This document shows, in pieces, positions 11,001-22,700 of a stretch of 64,000 nucleotides of DNA (the stretch's first letter is position 1; each line of letters starts with the position of its first letter). The notes beneath the pieces were generated by a model. That model did no database searches. It was not told where the DNA came from and saw only the letters and a list, made by a program, of their open reading frames with translations. Source of the DNA: Symbiodinium natans (taxonomy: Eukaryota > Sar > Dinophyceae > Suessiales > Symbiodiniaceae); assembly GCA_905221605.1 (NCBI GenBank), contig CAJNDS010002125.1, forward strand, positions 203,809 through 267,808, given 5' to 3'. The translations under genes and the position numbers were made by a program.

Positions 11001-14000
11001 GCACCATGTACCTTGGAGGTTCATGGGTGTAGGGTTTAGGGTTTACTCGGCAGTGTCTCTGAGGGTTTAGGGTTGAGGGCTTAGGGTTTAGAAGAGGGCA
11101 GGAGGTTCATAGGTTTTGGGGTTCTAGGGTTTTGGGGTTTGGGTTATGGGCACTTTTTGTCCCTTTCCCAGCTATATTCAACACTGCTCTTTGAACTGAG
11201 TGCACGAATACGCCAAAGATGGAAAATCATCTGAACGCTTGCCTCCAGAAGCCGTGCGGTGCTTCCAACCTTCAACCCCCCACGAAGTAACACAACGATA
11301 ATGTCGCTAAACCCTGAATCCCCTTAAGCCCAAAACCCAAAACCCCCCAAAACCCAAAACCCCCCAAAACCCAAAACCCAGAACCCAGAACCCAAAACCC
11401 AAAACCCAAAACCCACAACCCACAACCCAAAACCCTAACCTCATTAGCCCGTCACTGGCATTCTTGCGGCTGAGCTGCCCCACAGCCCCCTGGCCAAGCC
11501 TTGGATGTGCCCCCCCCCCCCCCCCCCCCAAAATGGCCAGTTTCGAGTTGAGGGCTTCTTTTTGCCACCCGCCAAGCAGGCCAGTTGAGGGCTTTAGGGC
11601 TCAGGATTTAGGGTCGATGGCTTGCTAACAGTCCTTAATAGGGATTATAGTCCCCCCCCCCTCCCCCTATTATAATCCCCAGTCAGGACTGTTGGCTGTT
11701 AGTACTAGGTAGGGGGGACATCCTCGGTTGGACCTTCAGTGCCTCTGCAAAGATTCCAAAATATGATTCTCTGAGGGCAAATGTTAAGAGATGCCAAGGG
11801 CCTACCAAGTGGATTAGGGTCTGTAAGGTTGGGGGGCTACACCATAGCCTGTGAATGCGCAAAATTGCGCAAATATGTGCTGGGGGTTGTTGAGGGGGAT
11901 GGCGCGGCTGATAGCCTTCCCCAAATGCACTGCGCATCCTGAATCCGAAGTCCCAGATCCCAAACATCCCAAATTCCAGTAATTGCACAAACCTATAAAG
12001 CCCAAAGCCCCTTGCAAACCCACCTAAAGCCCTTTACCCAAGCCCAAATTTAATCGGCATAAATCAACTCACTCAACCACCCTTGACTCCCTAAACCCCA
12101 AAAAACGTTAATCCGGTTAAACCTCAATTCCCCAACCCCCCCCCCCCCCCCCGGCCCTAACTTGACCTCTCCAGGAAGCTGCTCCCCTCGCTCCTCAGCC
12201 ACACGCCGCGCCACGGAGATCGCGGCGAAGCGCCGAGGTTGCGTCACGACCTCTTTTGCCCAGGGTTGAGGGGTTAGGGTAATAGTAGGGGTGCTTAAAC
12301 GCCCTAAACCCCAAACCCCAAATTCCAAATAAGCCCATCCTGACGAGCTGCGAGAGCACACTCCGGAAGCCAAGCCCCCCAAAGCCCCAGAGTGCCAGCG
12401 TCCAATCCCCCTTCCCCCCTTAAGGTTTTGGGTTTGGGGTTAGGGTTTAGGGTTTAGGGTTTGGGGTGGTTTGGGGGCCCGTTTGACTGACTTAGGGTTT
12501 AGGGTTTAGGGTTTAGGGTTTAAGGTTTAGGGTTTAGGGTTTAGGGTTTAGGGTTTAGGGTTCAGGGTTCAGGGTTCAGGGTTTAGGGTTTAGGGTTTGG
12601 GGTTTAGGGTTTTTTTTCCCACCCATTTCGCAAGCGTTTACGGGGAAAACGTCAGAGACATACTAGAGCCCAAGTACAGAAAAGTTGGTTGCTTCGGGCT
12701 GGCCGCAGGATTGTTCATGTGATTGGACCCTGGAAGAATATTCATTAAGAGAACACACAAGCTCAGCCGCCAGATCCGTTTGCATGACAACTTTGAGAAG
12801 TTCGTAGGTGACAGCATCATCACCTGTGCTCTTCCCATTTTGGAAGGAAGCTAATTGTAGCTCAACCTCGTCCTTAGTGATGCTCCGGGGAGGAGGCGGG
12901 TTCGGGCGCCTGGTCTCGAGCATGCGCATGGGGAGGCCCGGCGGCATGAGGTCAAGAGGAGTGAACTTTGTGTCAAAGTGTTCCTTAAGTGCTGAAACCG
13001 CCCTCGCTGCACCTCCAAGCCGAGCCGAGAAGAGGCCATGAGTAACTTTTGTAGACTGCCTCTTCCGAAAGTAGGAGACTGCAACAAAATCCCCAGTAGC
13101 CGCCCGTTCCAACAGGTCCGTTCGCCATTGCTTCTTAGCCTCCGCTCTAGCCTTGATGACACGTCGACCAAGGTCCCAGCGATCATCTGGGTGCTGCGCA
13201 CCCCTTCTCTGAGCAATAAGAGCCTTGACATGGGGGGGTCAGCGTATCTGCAGGGTTTGGCCCTGTGAGAGCAAGCTAGAGACAGACTCTCAAGGTCCGA
13301 GGCGTCAAGGCCCCGGTGCTGCCTACCTAGGTCTGCGCAGTCGCAGCCACCTCCTGAGCCACATCAACTGCCCATTTTCCACAGAGAGAGGGCCGCCAGT
13401 CCTACGTTTCTTGCGTGAAGGCTGTTTGCGGAAGAAGAGAGCCATACACGCATGATGATCAGATCCCAAGATGTCCCCTGATCCTAGTACGACCTGTTGT
13501 TCAAGGTACAGAAGCAGCGGTTCCCTATACAAGATGTAGTCAATGCGGCTGGAAGCACCTCTAGAGTTTGACCAAGTCGGGGACTGAGGGGAAGTCAAGA
13601 AGAGGCCTGGACCGTGAGAGAGCATCTCAAGAAGCACTCCTCTGTCGTCCTGTCGCTGCGAGGAAACATGCACATGCTCATAATTCAGATCACATGCAAA
13701 ATAGACTGAGTCATGCACTCGAATATCACCTAACGCGTCTCTAAATTCATCATTTTGTCGAGCCCAAACTTGCGCGCAGTCAGCGCGCTGGGTATGGGGT
13801 AGGTGCAAGGTACCTACGAATTCTCGAATTCCACATATTGCAAGATCACCAACAGGCCCGTCGAGAGGACCTTAACAGAAAGTAGGTCTGAAATGCGACC
13901 TAAAGGAATTGCAATCGCCGACCCTCTAAAGCTGTCAGCCGGCTTTGCCCAGAAAACAGCATACATCGCCTGACCAATTCGGCATGCTTCCAGGATCCAC

Positions 14001-15878
14001 CCTAAGAGTACATGTTTGACTAGAGCGACGATCATGATGACTTGTCTTCCTTCTAGCATTCCAGCACTAGAACCCCAAAATGGCGCCGAGGCATCCTCCG
14101 CTTGGGCAGCACCGGTCCCGCCGGAAGGGGGTCGCGTAAGCCCCCCCCCCCCCCCCCGCGGGCTCCGCGGTGGCTCGGCATGGCTGCTCTGAGCACAGCC
14201 CCTCAACGCGGGCTACTCCGTTCGATGCGCAGCTTGCCAAGATTTCAGGTCCCTCACCTTAAACCAGAAATGAGAAGACCATCAGAAACCGCATTACCTG
14301 AAGCAGGAGCTTGTGAATGCTTGTGATCGTCGCATGCTTTCCTGAACCTACCTTGCTGGGTGGGTGACCTGTCATGTCGAGGCCGAAACTAGCCGTAGGA
14401 TGCTTGGCTCTTGCGGATACATCACGCTAATCCCGAATGCATGTTCATCTGGCTTGCACTGTCCAAATGCAGCATGGCAGCAGCGATCGGGTTCTTGTCG
14501 GTAGGATTACGAAATCGACGTCGGGTTTCGTATAATTCGGGTCCAAAGGAGTATGTTTGAGTCGAAGTTTCGGGCAAAGCAGAGCGAGAAGTGCTTAGTT
14601 AGGGCTTTGGGGTTGGTGCAGGGCATAAGTTTTGAGGCTCAATGCTAGGGTTTAGGGTTTAGGGTTCAGGGTTTAGGGTTTAGGGTGTAGGGTTTAGGGT
14701 TGGTAAGTTGGGGTTTAGGGGCTCTCTGGTTGAAATTTCAAGATACAATGTAATTTCCAAAAAACTCCCATTCTATATTATACTCTACTACATGATGAAG
14801 GGCCGGGGCATACTTCTAGGGCTAGGCGGGGTGTAGCATCAAGGGAAATGAATGCAATAGACTTTGCTGGCAAGTGGGGGAGGCGGCAGAAGATGGGAGC
14901 GGCTCTGAGCGTCTGTTGCCAAGCTGAATAGGGGGTACCCCTCTTATACCCCAAATATAAAAAGGACTCCCCCCACAAATAGTACCCTTATTTTTCGGAT
15001 GTTCCATATGGCAGGACATTCTCTAGGCCAAGCAGATGCCACTGAAATGAGAGGATGAGCTTGGGTGTCAGGCTCTGCTCTTGGGTTTACGGGTTTGGGA
15101 GTGTGGGGCCCAGAACCCTAGCCCCCAAACCCTAAACCTAAACTCTAAACCCTAAACCTGGTTGTTTCGCGCATAGCAATCGGCATCCTGAGCTGGCGAC
15201 GATGCGGGGAGGAGCCCCGCTTGCCGAATCCAGGATGTACCTGTAAACCACAAAAAACAGCAGGCGTAGAGCTGCAAACCTTTAGGAGGCTAAACGGGCC
15301 TAACCCGGTTCTCAAATCCCTAGCTCCAGACCCTAAACCCTAGACCTTTCGCTCTTTTAACCTCTAGCAAAAAACCCGGAGGGCCTTAAAGAGAACCCCA
15401 CAGAGCCCCAGCCCATCGTTGAGCCGAAGGTGCTGGCCGATCTGGGTTGTCTTGCCGCTACCCGTCTCGCCGTGGACCAAGACGACCTCAAGGGGTGTCT
15501 GGAGCTGCGGGCTTAAGTGCTTCGTTTTTCTACCACCCAACCTCGCTAGTGACTAGTGCTTTTAGCCTTTGGCTTTTTTTAAGGTTTGAGGGATTCAAGG
15601 GATTGAGAGTCTGAGGGAAGACGTATGATGCGGGCGTAGACCCCTGCAGCAGGGCAAGCCCGAATCTCCCTCTTCCATGCAGATAGCAACTCTCAAGTCG
15701 GGTTTAGGGTTAAGGTGCTAGGGAACACCCAACCTTCTCTCTCCATACACATTTGACATATATATATATATATAATCAAGAATAATCATAATCATAATAA
15801 TAATAATAATTGTATAATAATAGTAATAATAATAGTAGTAATAATAATAATAAACAGAATCACACTTTATCAAAAGAA

Positions 15879-15918
<40 letters not shown>

Positions 15919-16055
15919 CGGGCGTTTTTTGGGGGAAAGGGCTGTAGGGGCAGCGGGTTTATTCGCCCCCCCGGGCCTGCTGTCCAGACAGCAGCTTCTG
16001 GAGCTCCGCCTCCACTTTGAAGGCGGGCAGGGCCTCCCGAGCCTTCTTCATCTTC
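5063..16055 (-). CDS. DEAH-box RNA helicase, DHX29/DHX57-like: catalytic core exons
   Basis: Tiny exons on the minus strand join in frame into a DExH core. Exons: 16055-15977 (REALPAF), 15504-15434 (motif I, HGETGSGKTTQ), 15240-15201 (YILDSASGAPPR), 12250-12180 (Ia, TQPRRFAAISVARRVAEE), 11499-11479, 11011-10956 (YMVRGDTK), 10507-about 10462 (LGVLLRRL), 10008-9963 (THLVLDE), 9784-9755 (motif II completed, VHERSLDMDF), 9500-9453, 9234-9196 (III, LLMSATMD), 8625-8582 (PPPVLKIPG), 7937-7904 (RTFPVDEFYLE), about 7170-7105, and about 5166-5063 (IV, GSILVFMPGAGEIS). Donors are mostly GC and GA. Such enzymes unwind RNA with ATP; DHX29 acts in translation initiation. Motifs V and VI and the HA2/OB region were not found. 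Exons between 7.1 and 5.2 kb may be missing from this model, and several boundaries are ambiguous by a few bases. Confidence 0.72.
8441..8528. mobile_element. family I inverted-repeat element (divergent)
   Basis: Shows TAACAGTCCTGAATCGGGAT, the loop GGGGGTACTATAA and the right end CTAAGGGGGAGCATCCCAA. The left GATGTTCCCC end is degraded. It lies in the intron just downstream of the helicase exon 8582-8625. Confidence 0.7.
9099..9160. mobile_element. family I element, internally deleted
   Basis: TTGGGAGGTTCCCCCTTATA on the left and GGACTGTTGGAAAAAGGGGG with AACATCCCAA on the right. Most of the loop is missing. It sits in a helicase intron. Confidence 0.7.
11621..11722. mobile_element. family I inverted-repeat element
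   Basis: CTAACAGTCCTTAATAGGGA, a C-rich loop, then CAGGACTGTTGGCTGTTAGT and GGGGGGACATCC. It lies in the helicase intron between the exons at 11499 and 12180. Confidence 0.8.
12490..12612. repeat. interstitial TTTAGGG array at the LINE 3' end
   Basis: Mostly TTTAGGG with some TTCAGGG units, followed by a run of T. The decayed retrotransposon (12663-14090) begins just beyond it, so the 3' end of the LINE has been replaced by or joined to telomere-like repeat. Confidence 0.9.
12663..14090 (-). pseudogene. decayed LINE-type retrotransposon (endonuclease plus partial RT)
   Basis: A minus-strand remnant in a helicase intron. 14090-13323 encodes an APE-like endonuclease-phosphatase fold (FACDLNYEH, SRIDYILYRE and the C-terminal motif LGSDHHACMALF), with a frame change near 13810. 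13231-12663 continues into the N-terminal part of a reverse transcriptase (DEVELQLASFQNGKSTGDDA). The frame then breaks and the element stops at a TTTAGGG array, so the RT catalytic core and 3' end are missing. A C-run of about 16 bases lies at 14141-14157. It cannot move by itself. It has the same orientation as the host gene. Confidence 0.8.
15879..15918. repeat. homopolymer G run (about 40 bases)
   Basis: An uninterrupted G tract following an AT-rich TAATAA microsatellite (15755-15855). The length in the assembly may be unreliable. Confidence 0.85.
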
Positions 16056-16059
16056 CTTG

Positions 16060-16182
16060 GTTTAGGGTTTAGGGTTTAGGGTTTAGGGTTTAGGGTTTAG
16101 GGTTTAGGGTTTAGGGTTTAGGGTTTAGGGTTTAGGGTTTAGGGTTTAGGGTTTAGGGTTTAGGGTTTAGGGTTTAGGGTTT
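16060..16182. repeat. interstitial TTTAGGG array
   Basis: About 17 perfect units. It directly abuts the acceptor side of the helicase exon 15977-16055, so it is intronic. Confidence 0.97.
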
Positions 16183-16228
16183 TCAAGAGACCCCAACAAC
16201 CCTGAATTAAGGAAAGTTCCTGACATCA

Positions 16229-16325
16229 TCTACTGTTTGCTTAAGAACCCACAAAAAAACAAGGATCAGAATTCCTGTATGCCTCTTATGAGGAAGGATA
16301 TTTTTGCGGGTTCTTGAGCAATTGT
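16229..16325. mobile_element. family IV inverted-repeat element
   Basis: CTACTGTTTGCTTAAGAACC at the left, GGGTTCTTGAGCAATTG at the right, with a central AGGAAGGATATTTTT block shared with the copies at 20677, 25964, 34482 and 37958. Confidence 0.78.
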
Positions 16326-16799
16326 CCTCTAGGGCCCCAAAAGAACTCAAAACTTGGGATCCCAATAAAATCTAAGGCTGGGGGTTGTTGATTCCGCCGC
16401 GGGCGTACTATTGCAGTCCCTTTTGAAAGTGGAATCCTTCAAGCCAAGCTGAAGCATGACGAGTCGTCAATCTACCGGCCCCTCAATTAAGATACTCCCA
16501 TGCAAGGTGTGATGCTAGGGGGCCAGAAACCCCCAACCATGTCCTCCGATCACTGATCAGGGTTTCAACCTGATGTGCCTCAAACCCCAAACTCCCAAAT
16601 CCCACATATTCAGGCCTGAATTAAGCACTGTGGCGTAGTCCCGACGGCTTTAAAGGGTTCCGCTTGTAAACTCAGGGTTGGGGTACTAAGCCTCGTAAAC
16701 CCCAGAACCCTAAAGCCCCAGGGTTTCGGGGTTAGGGTCTACACACAAAAACCCTAAGTTTGAGGGTCTCTCAAAAATCTTCAAAAGCCGGGTGGCAAG

Positions 16800-19700
16800 C
16801 CCTGCGGCCCCTGCTGCCACTGCTGCACTTCCTGCGCCAGGAGCTTCTTGTCCGCCTTCCAGCCGAACCACATCCTCCAGGGAGGGCGACTGGGAGGTGA
16901 AATTCAGGGGGTTTAAAGGGAATAGCTCACTCAAGTTGTTTCAAAATCAACCCCAAACCCTGAACCCTGAACCCTGAACCCTGAACCCTGAACCCTAAAC
17001 CCTAAACCCTAAACCCTAAACCCCAAACCCTAAACCCCAAACCCCCCACAACTGGGGCACGCTGGGCTTCCCGAGTCGACTCCAGGTCCTACTCCTGGAG
17101 GGTTCACCAAGCTAACTCATTGAAAGTGAGGGCTATATTAGCAAGGCTATGTCACGGTTTAGGGTTTAGGGTTTAGGGTTTAGGGTTTAGGGTTTAGGGT
17201 TTAGGGTTTAGGGTTTAGGGTTTAGGGTTTAGGGTTTAGGGCTATATCCCATCATAGCTAGAGTTGCCATTCCTTACAAGAACCCCAGTGAAGCTCCAAG
17301 TAGGGCAGGGCCCAGGGTTTTGAGCGCGCGCCGCGTCCTGTCACTGCGCCTCTCTGGCACTGCTTCGACCATGGGCTCCGCGAAGGCATGACTGCCCAGG
17401 GCCTTTGCTTGGGTTTAGGGCTTAGGGTGTTTAGGGCTTAGGGCTTAGGGCTTAGGGTTTAGGGTTAAGAGTTTAGGGTTTAGGGGATTCAGGGGATTCA
17501 GGGGATTTAGGGGTTTTAGGGGGTTTAGGGGGTTTAGGGGGTTTAGGGGGTTTAGGGGGTTTAGGGGGTTTAGGGGGTTTAGGGGTTTAGGGGGTTTGGG
17601 GGGTTTAGGGGGTTTAGGGGGTTTAGGGGGTTTAGTGAGAATAGGGTTTTGGGGGGTAGTAAAGTAGAAACATATAGGGGCCATAAGGGAATACTTACAG
17701 CAATTATTCCGACCCTGTATTGGGTTTGAGAGCCCTCTTGATTATCAAAATTTGATGGCTTTAGAAGGATTATATAGGTTATGAAGGGTAACAAAACATG
17801 GAAAATGTTCAGACCTACCCCTGTTTAGATTCAGAAGACGGAAGGCTGAAGACATCAACCTGACATCATCGCCTTCATGGCCCGGGGAACTTGGGTTCTA
17901 AGCACAGTTGTATTTGGGTTACTGGTGCCCAGGAACCTCCAACCCCAAACCGTAAACCTCCTAAACCCTAAACATCCTGAACCTCCTGAACCTCCCAACC
18001 CGAAAACCCTAAACCTCCTAAACCTTAGACAACCGAACCCTTAAACCCTAACACCCCAAACCCAAAACCCCAAAACCCCCAAAACCCCCAAAACCCCAAA
18101 ACCCCAAAACCCCAAAGCCCCAAAACCCCAAAACCCCACAACCCCACAACCCCACAACCCCACAACCCCACAACCCCAAAACCCCAAAACCCCAAAACCC
18201 CAAAACCCCAAAACCCCAAAACCCCAAAACCCCCAAAACCCCAAAACCCCAAAACCCCAAAACCCCAAAACCCCAAAACCCCAAAAACCCCAAAACCCCA
18301 AAACCCCAAAAACCCCAAAAACCCCAAAACCCCAAAACCCCAAACCCCAAACCCTAAACCCTGAACCCTAAACCCCAAAACCCCAAAACCCCAAAACCCC
18401 AAAACCCCAAAACCCCAAAACCCCAAAACCCCAAAACCCTAAACCCTAAACCACAAAACCCTAAACCCCAAACCCTAACACCCTAAACCCCAAAACCCCA
18501 AAACCCTAAACCCTAAACCCAAAACCCAAAACCCTAAACCCTAAACCGCGAGGCCTCCTCGGAGGCGTCCGCCTCGGGTTCCTCCGCCTTAACCTCCTGG
18601 GACGGCTCGGCGTCGGCGCCACTTTGGGCCTCGGGGAGTTGGGGTTGTTTCGGGTTTAGGGTTTAGGGTTTAGGGTTTAGGGTTTAGGGTTTAGGGTTTA
18701 GGGTTTAGGGTTTAGGGTTTAGGGTTTAGGGTTTAGGGTTTAGGGTTTAGGGTTTAGGGTTTAGGGCTAGGTTTTAGGGTTTAGGGTTTCGGGGTTAGGG
18801 CTTAGGAGGCTTATAGGGTATCATTCCCTTAAATTGTCTTGAGGATCTGATTTTCTGATTCAAGGGTCATTCCTTCAAAGACGGAAGGTCATTGGAAAGA
18901 AGCCCTTCAGTCCCTTTCAAAACAACTCAGGCGGAAGCCTTCATGTAAACGCCGAAAATCCTCCCCTCCCCCCTCCCCCCCCCTCCTCCACCCCCTCCTC
19001 CCTCCCCCCTCCCTTCCCCCCTTCCCCCCTCCCTCCCCCCCCCACACACACACAAGAAAAGGAAGCCAAACCCCGAAAACCTTGTTCGAGGGCCTCCAAC
19101 TGCATTGCCCGCAAGGCGTTCCAGCGATTCTCGAGCTCACCCAACACAGCCTCTGACACGCCCTCCCCCGCCAGGAGCCTTGGTGAGACGGACTGCTTTC
19201 GGGGGGGGGGGGGTTCTTGCAGGCCCTAAACCAGTCCACTAGGGGTTCGGGGGTTTGGGGGTTTTGGGGGTGTGGGGGATGTGGGGGATGTGGGGGATGT
19301 GGGGATGTGGATTTTTTGTTGAGCCCTTTTGAGGTTAGGTGTAGGGTTTGGAGGGTCTGAGAATCTCATGTGTCCTGTGCTGAAATTCTATGTTTAGGCC
19401 CAAGCGCTGGGGCGAAAACGGAGTTCAGTGCCAAGAGCTTTCAAGGCAGCCATCCGCCCCAAAACGCTCGGGTAGACTTCCCAAGGCTCAGATGGCCAGG
19501 GTTTAGTTTTCAGGGAACTAGACAACCCTAAACCCTAAACCCTAAACCCTAAACCCCATGGTGCCTCTAAGCAAGCAAGAGAATTCTCGCTGCTGGAGCT
19601 CCTGAACTCCTGAACACTGTCAGACCCCTCAAAGCCCTTCTACATTGCTGTCAATAGACTAAAGCTGCCATATTCAGAAAGCCGTATACTGTTTACGATC

Positions 19701-22700
19701 TAGCAATCTTCTGGCAACTTCGTTTCAGGTCCGTAACAGCAACCAGCCGTTTCATCACCCGAAGAAGCCCAGAAACCGCATTGTAGTGAGGGCACCCTTT
19801 CTGGGGTTGGCGACTCTATGAGGGAAACTTGAACCAACAAAAAAGGGAAAAGGGTAGCACTGGGCTGCAAGCTTCAGGAAGATCCCTCAATGCACCTTAT
19901 GTAGTCCCTACATACCTAAGTAGCCCCTACATCACCCCTAAGGTCCCTTCTCGGGGTCCCTCCTTGACTTCCTTGACACCGACACCTCTTTTGCGAGGCG
20001 AAGGGGCTCCGCGGCTCCGGCAAACGCCTCCTGCGCCTCCTCCTCGGAGTACTCCTGGACATCCCAACCATCGCGCGCCGTGGCTTGGGGTCGCGCTTAC
20101 GCGAGCAGGTGCCGAATAACGATAAAGCCCTGTAAGCCCTGTAAACCCCATCAATCAATCCTGTAAACCCTACAAACCCGAAAAAACAAAAAACAACTTA
20201 AAACTTAAAACGACTTCAAGCTTGGGCCGGGGTCAGATTTGGTACCGTAAGTCAGCCCCTGTGGAAGCAGAGCCTCTTAAGAGGTAAAAAAACATGACCC
20301 ATTCTCATATCGTCCCCTATACACCTAAGCAGCCCGTAAAGAACCCCCGTAGAACCCCTAAGAACCCCTGACAACACCTTCAGCCCTGAACCCTAACTCC
20401 TAAACCCTAAGCCCTTAACCCTAAACCCCTTGAGCCTCGTTCTTGAGAAGCACCTCTACTGACGCCAGGAAGGCTTCCGCCGAGGCCTCGTCCTGGCAAT
20501 GCATGAGGACCGTTCGACTTCGCGGTCCCCTTTCTTGTAGAGAAAGTATACATGCAAGCAAACGAGTACAGAAAAAAAGGGATTTTGGGTCCATCTATCT
20601 ATCCTCTGCGTGTTTCGATGTACTGCAGCAATGCAATTACATATAGTAGGAATAGCTAACAAAACATGATTCTTACCTACAAATTGCTTAAGAACCCCCC
20701 CCCCCCTTAAAAAAAAAAAAAAAAAAAAAACAACAGCAACAAAAAACACATCCTTATAAGGGCTATATGGGGATGATCATTTTAAAACATTTTTCTGGGG
20801 ATCTCAGGCAAATAGTAGTTACGATTTGAAAAAAGCAGGCCTCCATCGCCACCTTCAGCGCCTCATGGAGCCACTGGAAGAGCCTCGCTGAGCACTGACA
20901 GGTAGCTTACCCGTAGTTTGCCCGAAAGGTTTAGGGTTTAGGGTTTAGGGTTTAGGGTTTAGGGTTTAGGGTTTAGGGTTTAGGGTTTAGGGTTTAGGGT
21001 TTAGGGTTTAGGGTTAGCCAGCAAAGGGCCCGAGGCAGCCTTATAGCTACCTCTCCAAGGAGCCCCTTAAATCCTCAGCCGGGCGGCTCTTCCTCCACCT
21101 GCTGGACCTTGGCCGCCTTGGTCTCCTTGGAGCCCTCCTGATCAACCCTAAACCCTAAATCCTAAACCCTAAACCCGAAACCCTAAACCCTAGCCCTAAA
21201 CCCTAAACCCTAAACCCTAAACCCTAAACCCTAAACCCTAAACCCTAAAGCGCACTGCCCCCCAGATACCTGTGGGGGCACACCCCACTGACACCACCTG
21301 AAACCGACACCCCACTACCGAGGCAAAAAGACAAAACACCCAGATGCTCCGGCACAGGACACGAAATTGATGCACCGAACCAACACAGTAATGGCTTTCG
21401 TTTGGGGGGGGGGGGGACAATGAACTCCTCCGCAGGATCCTGCACGCCTTGAGTCCGGCAGTGTGCCAGTAGCAGAGTTGCAGGGTCGCTCTACAGTTCT
21501 GGGGGGGCCCTTTCGGCGTCTCGCGTGGTGTCTCTTCCTGCAAAACGCATGTCTGGCCCCACGAAGAGAAGCCCCCCAGTTGCGGGGGTGCCTTGGGCTC
21601 GCGGCCCGTCCGCACTTCGAATTGCCCCCGGCCGGCGGCGAAGGCCTTCGGCCAGGGCTGTGATGACTTGGAGGGGTTCCCGGGCTTCTTTTCATCCTAC
21701 TGGGGTTTGCTATCCTTCCTACGTGTACCACTTATGCCGGGAGGCTGTGAGACGCACGCTTCCTACGTGTACCAATTATGCCAGGAGGCTGTGAGATCGC
21801 ATGGTTGGGGGGTGCCCAGTGTTTCCAGACCGTTTGCTGGAGGTACTGGCCGGACCGATCCCGGGTGAACACGGGCATCGGGTCAAGGGCAGTCTTAGCA
21901 CCCCGTAAACTCTAACAGCTCCATGCCCTAGACCCTGCTTGGAGGTTCATGGGTACATGTAAGTGGGGTTACAGAGAACCATAACTATAGCTACTCTGCT
22001 TATAAGCCTACTTGCAAGTACCCATGAGCTTCCAGGCAATCACCTACAAACCAAAGTCCGAAGCCGCCCAACGAGCTCCGGAAGCCTCGGGGATCTCATC
22101 TTCCGGGAGGTGCAGGCAAAGCCAAACCCGCAGCCGCTCCTGGGCGGAGTGCAGGAGTCCAGGTGTTTGGGAACCCTGAGCCCTAAACCCTAAACCCTAA
22201 ACCCTAAACCCTAAACCCTAAACCCTAAACCCCAAACCCCAAACCATCAACCTTAAACCCCACAGGTCGCTCTCGCTGCAGGGCTATACCCCAGCAAATC
22301 GGCCACTGAAAGCCCTAAACCCTTTTTGAACCCAGACTCAATCCTGTCCAGCTGGGAAGTCGGTCGCACTCCGTGCCGTGAACCCTAAACCCCAAACCCT
22401 ACTAGGTAACCCTATGTTGCATCAGAGATGCTCTGGGTCCAAAAAGGCCCCCCCTTTTGTTACCCCACCAAGGCTCAGCCAGTGACTCCCCAGTCGCACT
22501 CTCTTCCGGCTCCTTCTGGGGCCGTGGTGAGAACGAAGCCAGTTTGGGGTTTGTGGTTTAGGGAAGAGTTTAGGGTTTTGGGGTTTGGGGTTTCGGGTTT
22601 AGGTTTACGGATTAGGTTGAAGAAACCAGAATAAGAATATGAAAAACTTCTCACTATAGTCATAATGTACGTTGGACATCGTACATGGTTAACTCGTGAA

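Noticed and set aside
17445-17684. Proline/asparagine-rich frame (NPLNPLNPL)
   Set aside because: Translation of the TTTAGGGGG array.
18025-18426. Long minus-strand frames encoding GFWGFGVLGFW-type protein
   Set aside because: They are translations of the CCCCAAAA/CCCTAAA array in all three frames; no start context, unique sequence or domain.
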